Positions 36,617-48,613 of a stretch of DNA of 64,000 nucleotides are shown here, piece after piece. Within the stretch, counting starts at the first letter, position 1, and every line of letters starts with the position of its first letter. The position numbers and the translations under genes were made by a program. Origin of the DNA: Homalodisca vitripennis (Eukaryota > Arthropoda > Insecta > Hemiptera > Cicadellidae); NCBI RefSeq assembly GCF_021130785.1, contig NW_025777491.1:1-64000 (forward strand), given 5' to 3'. Under the pieces are notes generated by a model. That model was not told where the DNA came from and searched no databases. It saw only the letters and a list, made by a program, of their open reading frames with translations.

Positions 36617-39600
36617 ACATTTCTTTATTGAAATGTATAAGGCCTCTTCAGAGAGTTTTTAACATAATCTAATGTCTTAGTGGATATCTGCTATACATAG
36701 CTATTACTATAATAATGGCAAGGATGTTTTTAGTATTATTTACTTTCAATATTAGGCCTACTATGCAGATATATTTTCTTAGTTTTTCAGTTATATTTAC
36801 AGTTATTACTGTTAAAAAATTAATGATGACTGGAAAAAACTGTATAAAAATTTTATTTGTATTTTGAGCAATAAGACAATTATAGAAAACAACTAGAATC
36901 AGCCAAATGTCAAGCTTCTATAACTTAAGGGTAATGTCAAAAGTACATACAGCGTCTTTTAGGTTTTATACATGTTTGCGTAAAAATATTCAGTAAAAGT
37001 CACATTTGGTGTAATTTATTGATTTAATGAAACGTTTTATCAAATTGAATGATATTAAAAATAATGCCTTGTTATTTTTACGATTTTAAATTAGTTGCAC
37101 AACAGAGAATAAACACAATCACATATAATAAATTCTGCAAATAATGTTTTACTCTTTTTAAGTTGTCACTGTAACAGTATTGTAACCCTTAGTGAGGTTT
37201 ATAATTTGGCAAAGCGCCTATGTAATGTTAATCCCTGAGTGATGCGGTTTTGGCGGTCACAGCCACAACCCTATGGGCTATAGCTTGTGTCATTATTTCA
37301 GCCAAACTAGCTGAAAATTCGCGGGCCTAAAATATTTAATTTCTGTTTGTTAGCGCCATAATTATAGAGAAACTCACTCACATAGACTTTAAATATTGCA
37401 TGAAAACTAATTTATACGTATATTAGCAAAACTAGATTCGAAAGAAGGGAAGACCTTTGTGGCCTAGTTTATTTTTATGCTTTAACTTTATTTTTGCAAT
37501 AAATTTCGATTTAAAAACTGATTTTCAAACCAAGCAATCATTGAATTTTATGTGCAGACGCAGACAATTCGGTTTCTTCCTTACATTATTGTACACTGCT
37601 TAGATACAGAATTTGACTTTGAACAGTTTAAGATACTAACTTAATGGAATATGACATTAAGCATTTTTAATTTAAAAGACCAGTCCAAATAGTACGATCA
37701 GAATCGTTTTTTGTTCTTTCCTGTATTTTCTCTTAGTTGTGCACCAACACCGTCGCCGGTCAACCGCAGTCACCCTGTGCCTCCTGACATCACAAAATTA
37801 CAACTCTCGCTTATAAAAAATTCTCAAATGCAATTGCCTGCTAATAAATTCCACTGAAAACCTGTCCAAGAACAGGGAAATACCTAATTTTTACAATTAT
37901 TCATGTTAAATGGTTTACTTTTACTTTAATACCAAATAGCTTTGAACATTCTAATCTGACGCATTATTTGATTGATAGCTCCCAACAGTAGAGTACAGTT
38001 AGGTTTATTGGTCAACAATATGCTAGTGAAAATTGACATGAGGTGCACTATAGGACCTGCTATGACAGGTGGTATCCGGAAGTTAGCATACTTTCTTTTC
38101 CCTGTCTTTGCCCTTTCTATTTCTTTCATTTATGTTCTCTACAAGCCCTTAGTTTAGTTTCTCCACTAAAGAACAGCATTTTATTTTATCGCCAATATTG
38201 TTTCCTGAAAAGTTAAAGTGTTCCTCTCATAAATACACAATATACTTCACACTTGCTACTGAGTTGATCTCTATAAGAACTACAGTAGTTATCGCGTGCA
38301 CAATCTATCCCCGCAATGTTTTATGCTACTTAAAAGTTTTAGAAGAACGCAGAGAACCAAATATCGAACATCTATAAAGCCTATATCTAGTTTGAAATAT
38401 CATACAATATTCACATACTACACTACTACACAATAATGCATTTCACAGAAACACATTGATATTGTGCTTGATTAAACATAATTGCCTAAAAATAAATCTG
38501 TAGCCTACTATATTTACTCGTACCATATCAGTATGTTGGTTACAAGTGTATAATACTTTCACAGCAAAACACAGTAGTTAGATATTTACCATTTGAAACT
38601 ATATCGTAACTATTCAAAATTTAGTAATAATTGTAATACTGTTGAATTATTTTGTATTTAAGTTAAGTATGTTAAATAATAAATTGTTGTATTAGTAGTG
38701 GTACTAGTTTACATTTAATAATTTATAATTTTTTGTAAAATTTTTTGCCATTTCTATACATATTTGCTTATAGTAAGATACAGTCAAATTTAATAAAAAA
38801 AAGTTAAGCTTTTAAAGTAATAAATTAGGCCATATATAAATCAGGCTCACAGTAAACCAAATGAACGCTTTGCTAGTGTAAATAAAGGCATGTTTATGCT
38901 ATGAATGTAAAACCTGACTGAAGGAACTGTCATAGTTTTTAGTTAAGGATAAAGTTTATTCCTAAATAAAAATCATATAATGCAGTTTCTCAATTTGGAA
39001 CTCATAATAAAGAAACACACATTTATAAAAAAAAATCAATCCACTAAAGAATTCTTCTGTAAAAGACCATGAAAACCTTAAATTATAGTAATTTATTTCC
39101 GTACTGTAACTAATTGTTTGCCTTTTCTTGAGTTGGCTTTGATCAAGCTTGTTAAATAATTGACCAAAATAAATCAAAATTTAATATTCATTAAGAATTT
39201 TTTTAATAGTTTTTTGAAGGAAACTTTGTATGAATTTTAAAACTTTTACATTTCACATTGCTTGGATATTCGATAACAATTTTTTTTCATAATTTTTCGG
39301 TTTTTTCATTATGTTTCTTTTAAAAATGGCCAAAGGCGCCACAAAAAGCGGGGAAGTGTGGGAAAGTATGGTTTTCTTGAGGCATGCTACTCGTAGTCCT
39401 CACCCCTAAGTTTATTTTCTTAAGCCACTATAAAAATGGTTACAAACGCAATGTTAAGGGACCCAAATACAGCAATGCATAATACTAGATGTATAAATAT
39501 TCACACCGTGTTTTTAACAATGTTTGCATAGAATTAAAATTTATATTGATTAGATGTATAAAATTTGGTAATGGCATAACCTACATTAAAGTAAAATACT

Positions 39601-40765
39601 AGATTTGTCTATGCTATCTAAATTGCACTACATACCTCAATTTTCTACAATTAAAATGTAAACATACAATTCTGATTTTGGGCGAATTTCAGCTGAAAGT
39701 ATCGACAGCTTGTATGCTGTTAGTATTAATTTGTATTACATAACATTAATATTAGAATTATACTCCCGAGTGCAACTGCATTTTTCAGAGCTTTGAGTTA
39801 TGAGTTTTACGTAGGTTTTTTTTATTTTCAAAAAAGTGCATTCAGTGGACAATGTTAGAACGAAGGGAGAAAGATAACATGAAACATTTAAAACTTCTAC
39901 TGATTAAATCAAGCTCTGGATTTGGGTACCTTCATTTTGACCAGGCGTAGCATTTAAAATAAAAATTTAAATTATTTACATTATAATAGAAGTCAAAAAG
40001 TTAAAATATACTTAGTCTACGAAAACTAATGTTTGCTATAACGATTAAAAAATAACAAAAAACAAGCAAGTCATTTCTAATCTGTAAACTGTGTTTCATA
40101 TAGTTAAGTATGGATTTTATACTTACATCACAAAGGTCTGCCTATCATAATACATGTCCAGGTTTTTATAGTACGTCATATAATTTTAAAAATAAAGAAT
40201 CTTTATTGATTTATGTGTTTGGTTTTCATGTGTTATTTGCCCTTATTTTATAGTGATTGAGTTGGAAGTAGGAATACATTTTTCTCATGTTGTTACATGT
40301 GTTAAAAATAATTTACCCTTTACCCTTTATCCTATTTGGAATATGTTTATTATATATTTGAAATTATCTTACAAACAAAATAAGGTTCATAATTCAATTT
40401 CAAATTACTTAAATTCGATTTTAAGATCAATATATGAGTAGCAGCACAATAACGTCAAAGGATGGACATTCGATGATTATATTTTTTTTTCGAAAGATAT
40501 GAAATGAAATAAAAGATCACAATCCAGACCTGGAAAAGTTCCATTCTGAGGAGCTGACTGAGCAAACCTTCTTTCATCCTGGCGATCAGATATTAGTCTC
40601 CAGACATTCTACTTACCTCTCACGCGATATTTTCATGAGAATGTTTAATATAGTTTAGTTAAATGTGCGTTAAGACTAGAAATATCATGAAAAAAGCAAT
40701 TATTTTGTATAAAATAAATTTAATTCTTTGTTTGAAGGTTATTTTTGACGATGGAAGGATTGTGA
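36617..40765. other. AT-rich stretch without a recognisable gene
   Basis: Holds one dispersed repeat copy (37229-37314, listed separately). The overlapping opposite-strand frames around 37926-38157 are chance openings. A GC-richer patch near 40530-40620 has no coding motif. Nothing else seen. Confidence 0.5.
37229..37314 (+). repeat. Dispersed repeat family B, copy 1
   Basis: Shares with 48530-48613 the order GAGTGATG(C/T)GGTTTT(G/A)GCGG, TCACAGCC, TGGGCTATAGCTT, then GTCATTATTTCAGCCAAACT, with small indels between. Not recognised as a named element. It may be a SINE-like remnant, but no clear B-box is present. Confidence 0.65.
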
Positions 40766-41049
40766 AGGAAACAGGATTTTTCCGGACATTTGCCATCGTT
40801 CAGTGAAACAAGAAAACAGTAACACTACGTTTCGAGATCTGCAATCTGATCTCTTCTTCAGGTAAAGAACTAACCTAATACATAATTTCAAACTAGGTTA
40901 AAATAAACAAATCTTACTAAAGCGTTGTGGCACGCCTAAGTCAGGAATCACAACCTACATGTTGTTTGTCAACTTTACTAACTCTAAAGACATGCACTTA
41001 ATACAAAACTATACCAAACACTAATCATTAAAACTAAACTACGGAATAC
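40766..41049. repeat. Penelope left terminal repeat (inverted)
   Basis: Begins GGAAACAGGATTTTTC and ends CTACGGAATAC. It is the reverse complement of the right repeat with few differences. It contains the hammerhead-like core in antisense orientation relative to the coding strand. Confidence 0.9.
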
Positions 41050-41069
41050 GAAATAGATGTATAAAAGTT

Positions 41070-43143
41070 TCTGAAACAGATAAGAAAAAGAAAATCTCCA
41101 AACTGGAAAAAAATTAGGCCTAAAAAATGTGATTTGCCTAAGGATGGCAACGTGAATACGGATGCAAATAATAAAAATGTAATCAACCTCTCTTCAAAAA
41201 TCCTGAATGAAGCGGAAATATCAGTCTTATCCAAGGGTTTAAACTTTTCTGTGGCACAAAAATCGGAAAAGGCACTGGATTTCGTAACTGGAATCGAGTC
41301 GGCTGTTTCACAGTTACCTGAGGAACAGGGTGACCGGTTTCGTTGCGAGGCCAGTCTTTTACTCAGAAACATTCCTACCACAAAACCCAATTTGACAATA
41401 GAGGAGAAAAAGGCCAGGTCGATCCTTGGGGAAAGACGACACGGTCAAAATCTTACCTGCCGACAAAGGCAAACGCTACTGTGGTACTTGACTCAGTAGC
41501 GTATAAAGAAAAGATTGCGGAAACTTTAAATACTGGCAAATATACAGTTTTAAATAAAGACCCGACTGATTCATTTGAACGCAAATTAGCAAACACCTTA
41601 AGAAAACATAAAGAATTTTTTTCAGATAAATTTAGATCTAAATTAACTCCTCACCACTCCAAAATCCCCCATATGTATGGCCTTCCCAAAATCCACAAAC
41701 CTACCATCCCTCTCCGGCCCATCATTAGTTCTCGTGATTCACCTTGCAGGGAATTGTCTAAAGTCCTCTTGGATATCTTAACGCCATTGGTAGGAAAAAC
41801 TGACTCTTTCATCAAAAATTCCAGGGACTTCGTAGAGAAGTCAAAATCCCTAAAGTTGACTGAAACTGACAAACTGGTAAGTTTTGATGTCGAAAGTCTA
41901 TTTACAAATGTACCAGTTCCAGAAACTCTCGGAATTATTAAATCACGCCTCAAAGAAGACCAAACATTAAAGGATAGAACTAAATTTCCCGTGCCAGTAA
42001 TTATGGAACTGTTAGAACTATGCACTCAATGCAATTATTTTGAGTTAGAGGGTAAAATTTACCGTCAAGATGAGGGGATGGCAATGGGTTCTCCACTGTC
42101 TCCTATTTTCGCCAATATCTTTATGGAGGAATTCGAGCGAAAAGCTTTGGCTTCAGCTCAGTTCAAACCGAAGATTTGGTGGAGGTATGTGGATGATACC
42201 TTTGTTATTTTTTCTAATGGAGACATTGAATTAAATAATTTTTTGAATCACATTAATAGTATTCTCCTTCCATCCGCCTCACAATGGAAGTGGATGTCCA
42301 AAACAAGCTTCCCTTTTTGGATGTGTGTGTATTAAGAGATAGTGATGTCCTTAAGACAACTGTTTTTCGAAAGATAACACACACAGGAAAATATTTAAAT
42401 TATCATTCCAACCATCAAAAATCTGTCAAAGAAGGAGTAGCCTACTCGTTGTTTGATAGAGCAAAGAGCTTGTGCTCAGATAAAGATGGACTAAAAGAAG
42501 AATTTAAGAAAATTGAATCGGATCTCAGAAGCAATGGATACCCTCAATTAGTAATTAATAAGTGCAAACGAACCAGAAGAATCATTCCTGAGTCAGAAAA
42601 ACAGAATTTTGATAAATTTGCGTTTATGTCAATCCCTTATGTGCCGGGATTATCGGAGAAAATTAGAATAGTAGGTAGAAAGTACGACATTAGAACCGCG
42701 TTTAAAACACACACAACACTCTTAGACAAAGTCTCGTAAAAAAAAAAACCAAAAAATGGCACACAGGATTCCAAAAACTGTGTTTACAGTATAAAATGTA
42801 GCTGCAATAGGGAATACATAGGCGAGACAAAAAGACCACTAAACGTAAGGATAAAAGAACACAAAGAAAGTTGGTCCGAAGACCATCATATGAATTGGGA
42901 TGAAGCCCACATAATACATCGGGAACCACATTTCTTCAAAAGGAAATTAATTGAGGCAACATACATTAAATTGGCAGACCAACCAATCAGTCAACCATCA
43001 GTCGAGATTAGGCCGCTTTGGTTGCCAATTCTAAAAAATGAACTCAAGAGAAAACCAAAAGTATCAAACGGATCGGATATTTGTAATAAACCAATGCGGA
43101 GTCACAATATGGTTTTAAGAAGTTCATCTCGCATGAACCAATA
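41070..43143 (+). pseudogene. Penelope polyprotein: RT + GIY-YIG endonuclease, frame-broken
   Basis: The N-terminal part reads VINLSSKILNEAEISVLSKG and GLNFSVAQK, typical of Penelope RT N-termini. The RT has ILPADKGNATVVLD (split by two single-base shifts at about 41435-41475), PHMYGLPKIHKPTIPLRPII, KLVSFDVESLFTNVPV (first Asp), GMAMGSPLSPIFANIFMEEF and WWRYVDDTFVIF (YVDD box). A third shift lies at about 42270, leading to KLPFLDVCVLRD. A TAA at 42738 beside an A run interrupts just before the GIY-YIG part, NCVYSIKCSCNREYIGETKR (about 42777-42836). HHMNWDEAHIIHRE and ATYIKLADQP follow, ending at 43143. Catalytic aspartates and the Y-I-G block are kept. The true start was not fixed: no convincing ATG in frame. 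Confidence 0.88.
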
Positions 43144-43282
43144 ATAACGAAAGGGCCCATTCCTGTCCCCTTTCCCGTGTATTTCCGCCATCTTGTTTTA
43201 GGCAGCCGTCACGATTACCATTGGCTAGTTCCTCTGGTCAGTCGTAGGTGGTTAATAGACGAGTGAAGACGTATTGTGACCT

Positions 43283-43570
43283 GTATTCCGTAGTTTAGTT
43301 TTAATGATTAGTGTTTGGTATAGTTTTGTATTAAGTGCATGTCTTTAGAGTTAGTGAAGTTGACAAACAACATGTAGGTTGTGATTCCTGACTTAGGCGT
43401 GCCACAACGCTTTAGTAAGATTTGTTTATTTTAACCTAGTTTGTAATTAAATATGTATTAGGTTAGTTCTTTACCTGAAGAAGAGATCAGATTGCAGATC
43501 TCGAAACGTAGTGTTACTGTTTTCTTGTTTCACTGAACGAGGGCAAATGTCCTGAAAAATCCTGTTTCCT
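43283..43570. repeat. Penelope right terminal repeat (inverted)
   Basis: Begins GTATTCCGTAG and ends AATCCTGTTTCC, the complement of the left end. In this copy the hammerhead-like core is in the sense direction of the element. Confidence 0.9.
43466..43515 (+). ncRNA. Hammerhead-ribozyme-like core in the Penelope terminal repeat
   Basis: CTGAAGA (about 43478), a perfect stem GAGATC/GATCTC around an 8-base loop, then CGAAAC (43502). This fits the hammerhead core C-U-G-A-N-G-A / stem II / G-A-A-A, with one extra A before stem II. A short stem III (AC..GU) leading to a GTT cleavage triplet can be drawn after GAAA. I could not find a convincing stem I, so activity is uncertain. Hammerhead motifs are established in Penelope-like terminal repeats. 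Confidence 0.45.
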
Positions 43571-44930
43571 CCATAAATTTAATGTTATGTATTATAGTTT
43601 TAAATTATTGTCTGATGTTAAGAAAAGTATATGGTGTTCAATGAGGATGTTGAGTATAGCTACATTTCACATTCATTTCCTACATACAAAATTAGTTTCT
43701 TTTAAATGCACTTTTTCTTTAAATAGCAAGCAACATTGATATAAATTTAAAAATATATTTTTATTATATAAATTGTACTTGGAAAATAGATGATTAAAGT
43801 CTTCAATAAATGAGAGTCATATTTATATGTTTATTTAAACATTAACTGATAAGTAAATTTAAGATTAACAACACTTTAAGTTGTTTGAGTTATGCGCTTA
43901 CCTACTTAAATGATTTTTCTTTAAAATATTATGTTAGTTAAATGTATTAAGAAAAATTAAATATCACGGCAGTGATCTGCACATCAAGTCCCTATTACAG
44001 ATAACTGGACTGTTATCAGTCCTTTACTTACCTATTGTTTACTTTCTCAAACCACGTAACTTGTTAATGTGGTTAGATTATATACCATAATAATGTTTTT
44101 TTTGAATATTTGTATATTTTCGGTATAAATTTCATTATTGACATTGCAGTACTAATTATGTATAAATATATTAAATAAATGTAGCGTCAAGTGGATAAAG
44201 AGCACGTATTCAATACAAATAAAACATTTAAAATTTATATCTCCTAACTATTTTCAGTGATAACAAAATGTATTTTGAAATAATGTTGTTGATATAGTTA
44301 TGTTCTGGCTTTAACAGAAACTCCAACTTTTAAATGGTTTTATTTCCATAAAACATTTTGATCTGTTTTAAAGTCTCTCACTTAAACTTAAGATGTTAAC
44401 GTTATATTACCACCTGAAGTCTTGGAAGTTGCAATTACAAATACACAAATTAAAGGAAACTAAAATTAAAAGTTATTTTCATAGTTAATACAGTCCACGT
44501 ATATTTGCCAGACAACTTCAGCTTACAGAGTTTGTCTGGGGGTTACCCTTTTCTTCTTCTGAAAGTGAACGCAAACAAACAAAGCGAGGTTGGATCCATG
44601 GCAACAAACAATACCCCTAGTGACCCTAATGTTGTAATATATTGCTCACTAGGGCATCGCAGAGTATCGATATATTAAAAACTCTCACCCTATTGTATTG
44701 TTACAATTCTTCCTGAATAGTATCAAGTAGATTAAATGTGATCTTCACGTTAAGCCTTATATTTTGTGCCTCATTGTTACTACAGTAATTATTAAACCGT
44801 ACAGAAATTTCTTTTGATAAGTTTGTGAGGAGGTTTTCTCTCTCAAACTACCAGTTATCAGTAAATAGTAAACAAGAAAACCCACCTTCACACAATTTTT
44901 AAGGGAATTCCACCTTGGGTCACCAAAGTA
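43571..44930. other. AT-rich stretch, possibly LTR-element remnants at its end
   Basis: No coding frame. A 9-base inverted pair CCCTAGTGA/TCACTAGGG (about 44609-44656) could form a hairpin. The part from about 44700 may be leftover sequence next to the LTR below, but no gag or pol motif is visible. Confidence 0.4.
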
Positions 44931-45045
44931 AAAGGAGAAACACAGTTTAAATGAAACATTGGTTTGCTTTATTAAATGTTATCCCCCATATACGTGCAAT
45001 ATATACAGGTTAGCTTTATTTCCTTAACATTAATATTTAAAAACC

Positions 45046-45065
45046 GGTGTTCCCTTGAGAACACC
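45046..45065. repeat. Perfect small hairpin inside the LTR-like sequence
   Basis: GGTGTTC and GAACACC flank a 6-base loop. In an LTR this could be a transcript-end or structural element; no functional proof. Confidence 0.5.
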
Positions 45066-45350
45066 CTCACTGGTCTAGCAGTGCGTTTTGGAGATTAGCA
45101 TAGCTGCCATGACACTATGGTCCTCAGTGTATACAATGGCGTATGTTGACCCCCATAGCTCTGAGTCCTCTCGACTGGCCAGCAGACCATCACATCAAAA
45201 ATCACGACTCCTACGAATACCTTTGATCAGGTAGCGACCCTGCATCATAGTAAAACTTACACTCACAAAATCTATTCATATGTGTGAGATAACATGTGGA
45301 GGGAGTGGAGGTCAATCCCAACCCATCCACATCTTTTACTAATGACATCG

Positions 45351-45470
45351 GTGGCTCAGCACGCTCTTCCAATATTCCGTGGGCTTGACACGCCCCTGCA
45401 AATTAGTCGTTGGCTCAACTCGCCCACCCGACGAAGTATTGGGGGCTCAAGACGCCTGTCCAACTGGTCA
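45351..45470. repeat. Degenerate tandem repeat of about 30 bases, four units
   Basis: Cores GTGGCTCAGCACGC (45351), GTGGGCTTGACACGCC (45379), GTTGGCTCAACTCGCC (45409) and GGGGGCTCAAGACGCC (45440) recur at 28-32 bases. Spacers between are unrelated. Conservation of the core against divergent spacers suggests a repeated protein-binding site, or an old minisatellite. Confidence 0.7.
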
Positions 45471-45708
45471 AGCCGCTAGGCCCCGACTCCTTACTCCATG
45501 CCAGCAGCTTATCTAGCAAATAGGTAGAGGGGTGATATTCGGTATGGCGAGGGCTGTTAAGCAGTAGAGCAGAGTTTGACTTGTTAGTTTGTAAGATTTT
45601 TAATCCCATTTAACTGCACTATACTATTTCTATAGTTTTTTCTTGCAACCTGGTATTGTTATTCTCCCCCTCCCCTACAATACTAGGGGATCTTAAACAC
45701 TCGTTACA

Positions 45709-47940
45709 ATATTTATAACCACATTGCAGGTGAATATAATCTATTTGATCTCTAAAACAATAAATAATCTATATCAAAGTAAGCAAATGTCAATCGTATA
45801 AAAACATATTCCAGGTTCTAGATTTCCAACTATCTCAAATTGATTTTATATTGAAACATAGTATGAGAGAAAGATCCTCTTCTAAACAATTAGTAATTGG
45901 AAATATTTTCAATATATGAGACAGTCAAAAATTTGTCAAATAAAGGTTTAAATCGGTAGTAGTTAAATTTTACTGTATAATTGTGATACTTCCACCTTAT
46001 GTTGATTGACCTAGCCTGATACATTTTCTATCCCGCAATAATGCAGTTTCTTGCTTACTATAACATAATTCCCTGATTACGCTAAGACTCGAAATATGTA
46101 TAAAGTTTTTGTCTTAAGAGTTAAATATTTAGTCTTTTCCCCAACAACAAACTGGTATTGGAAAATTCCAATGATATAATTTATTTTGCTTGTCTTAGCT
46201 TATGCGACTGTTCCTAGTTGTATAAATAAACAATTTCAACAGACATACAAATTTTTTATTTGGTATCAATAATAGAAGTTCCATAAATTTTACTTTTTTC
46301 TTCTCCAGTTTTGCAAAACCAAGCTTTAAAAAAACTGGTACAAAGTTGTATTATTAAAATAATTTTAAAAATAATATACGGTACACAACTTAACTTTACA
46401 TGTTATTTTAAAAATTAAAACCGTGATCCCTTTGATACTAAGACAGCATGAAACAATTTACTGCATTCCTCATATATAATTTGGGAAGCATAACTATTTT
46501 AAATTTTATTCACAAGCGGATTCTTATAAAATAAATTTTATATACATGTAAGTAAAAACAAACTTTCTTTCTATTGATATTATGACATTGTTTGAACCAC
46601 AGTGATAACATTGTTAAATGGACATATTCCAGTAGTTCTGTAGATAAAATAATACAGTAATTATACAAAGAGAATATCTGTTTACCGGTTTTAAAGTATC
46701 TTTGTATGAGCTATAAGTGATTTATAATCTGATAATGTGGTCCTTTTAATTTAATCATGTGATTGTTCTAATCTAATTCTTAAAAACTAATTTAATGGGA
46801 GAATGTGTAAAGTAAAGTTTCAAATCCGTAGATAATGTTCAGTTAAAATTAAAGTCAGAATGAGTGGGTAAGTGTGAACAAGAGTATCCAGAGACATCCA
46901 GAACCCACACGACACTAATGGCTTACGCGACCTGTGTCCCGAGTATTCGTCATAGAGGCTGTAACATCAATTTCATTTACAAATTAGGGATCAGATGGTT
47001 CTGAGTGAGTATTAATTACTTCACGGTACGTAGCTTTGTTAACTTCTTATTGTTGATACCCTAGTTGCAAAATAACCATTATGATTATATATTCTATAGC
47101 CTCTTTGAATAATATAAATAATAATAAAACATTAATCGAAGGGAATAATTAAAAATTGAAACATTACATCTTAAAAGATTTAAAAATATATGTTTTGCTT
47201 ATTTGTAACCATGATAATATAACTCAACACGTAAACAGAACACTATAGTTCTCAACAATTCACAATTTTTTCCATTTACATTTCAGAACTCATATACAAA
47301 AGGTTGACTGTAAAAAGATTGTTTCAAAACTAATATAACTATAATACGATCATCTTTTTCGATTAGATTTTTAGATTGCTTTTCTTACGGTTTGATGTCA
47401 TAAATATAGATGTGAAATTATGACATATTCTTTGTTTTAAGTTTTATTTTTAAGACTTTTATTTGCTTATTTTATACGACCTACAAAATGCTCAAATATT
47501 TATTATGAGTAAGGATGTATGCCAAATGATTCATAAAGGTTACTAATTTTACTATGAAGTATGTACTGTAACAACTAATTACAATTACGCATAGCAAATA
47601 ATATAAGTTAACTATTGTCAATTCCAACTATAGTAAATATGTCACGTAGTCTAACGTGTCATTGGACATTTAGAATCCGCTTCATCAATGTCTAATGTTC
47701 ATGAGTAGAGTTTCATGATTGACAAGTTAGTTATATATACCAAATGTGACAGTGGCTACATGGTTCAATAAACTTCATTAGTTACAATAATTCTGTAAAA
47801 CTGTATTTTAACAAGACTTTTTTTGTTTGTTTGAAATGAAATCTATGTAAAACACTTTGGCCAAATTATACTTCAAGCGAGACTTTTAGTAGCATCTTAA
47901 TAGTGACATCTCAATTTTACTAATGTAAAGTAATACATTA
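45709..47940. other. AT-rich stretch without a recognisable gene
   Basis: Contains copy 1 of dispersed repeat family A (46850-46965). No coding frame of note otherwise. Confidence 0.5.
46850..46965 (+). repeat. Dispersed repeat family A, copy 1
   Basis: Shares GTGAACAAG, TATCCAGA, a CACACGACACTAATGG block and TACGCGACCTGTGTCC with the complement of 59870-59970. It is also collinear with the more diverged 57990-58055. Not a recognised element. No coding capacity and no clear terminal repeats. Confidence 0.65.
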
Positions 47941-48345
47941 ATTTGTTTTCCACCTTTTTGAGTTTTTTATAAATATTTTTTCCTTTGCGTAATTATTTAT
48001 TATTCTACTTTTGTTGATATCTACCTATAATTTATTTGTTTTTTATTGTTTTTTTATGTAAAGTACAATTTATTTGAATTAATTTTCTTAGTTGTTTCCA
48101 TACTTGAGTAATTATTGTTGTTTGTTACTCTTTATTTTTATTTTTTGTTATGTTTTTTATATTTATAACTTGTTATATCTTTGGATACTTATTATTTACT
48201 ATCAAATTTTTGTATACCTATTTTGTTACTTTATGTAGATTTTTCATCTGATTGTATTAATTTTATTTTCCGCTGTATTCTACCATCTATGCTTATCTTT
48301 GTAAATTGGCTGCTGCCGTTGGAAATAAATAAATAAATACCATAT
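47940..48345 (+). mobile_element. LINE 3' UTR/tail candidate
   Basis: A long T-rich stretch ends GCTGCCGTTGGAAATAAATAAATAAATA. A T-rich 3' UTR closing on TGCTG..GTTGG and a short AAATA simple-repeat tail is usual for some insect LINEs. No coding remnant is visible upstream, so the insertion would be severely 5'-truncated. Confidence 0.45.
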
Positions 48346-48529
48346 TTTACACTATAGAATTATTTACTGAAGAACCTGTAAATAATGAAAACTTCACATG
48401 TTGATTTTTACTTTCTAATCATATTCGGCAATGAATACAAATCACAAACTTAAGATGGTGTGTTTCTTTTATTATTATTTTATTCTCTTTAATTTATAAA
48501 GTGCAAATTATTTTGATACGTCAGATCGT

Positions 48530-48613
48530 GTTAGCTCTCGGAGTGATGTGGTTTTAGCGGTAGTCACAGCCTCTGGGCTATAGCTTTTGTCATTATTTCA
48601 GCCAAACTGGCTG
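48530..48613 (+). repeat. Dispersed repeat family B, copy 2
   Basis: Same orientation as 37229-37314. The best block is GTCATTATTTCAGCCAAACT, identical in both. A weaker match (AGTCACAGCC...) occurs near 60818. Confidence 0.65.

Larger units (their letters stand above)
40766..43570 (+). mobile_element. Penelope-like element with inverted terminal repeats
   Basis: A 2.8-kb element. It has a reverse transcriptase followed by a GIY-YIG endonuclease domain, the defining layout of endonuclease-bearing Penelope-like elements. It is flanked by long terminal repeats of about 285 bases. The right repeat (43283-43570) is the reverse complement of the left one (40766-41049). Penelope terminal repeats are known in direct and inverted arrangements. 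Close similarity of the two repeats and nearly intact coding suggest a young insertion. The target-site duplication was not determined. Confidence 0.93.
44930..45708 (-). mobile_element. Probable solo LTR or LTR remnant
   Basis: On the minus strand it opens TGTAACGAG at 45708 and carries an AATAAA poly(A) signal (44968-44973). It runs into TTTGGTGACCCAAGGTGGAA, whose TGGTGACCC part looks like a primer-binding-type junction. Base content is clearly richer than the flanks. No gag or pol is attached on either side and no second LTR is in the window. The 3' boundary (about 44930) is uncertain because no clear CA terminus was found. It holds a perfect 7-bp hairpin and a four-unit repeat, listed separately. 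Confidence 0.5.
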
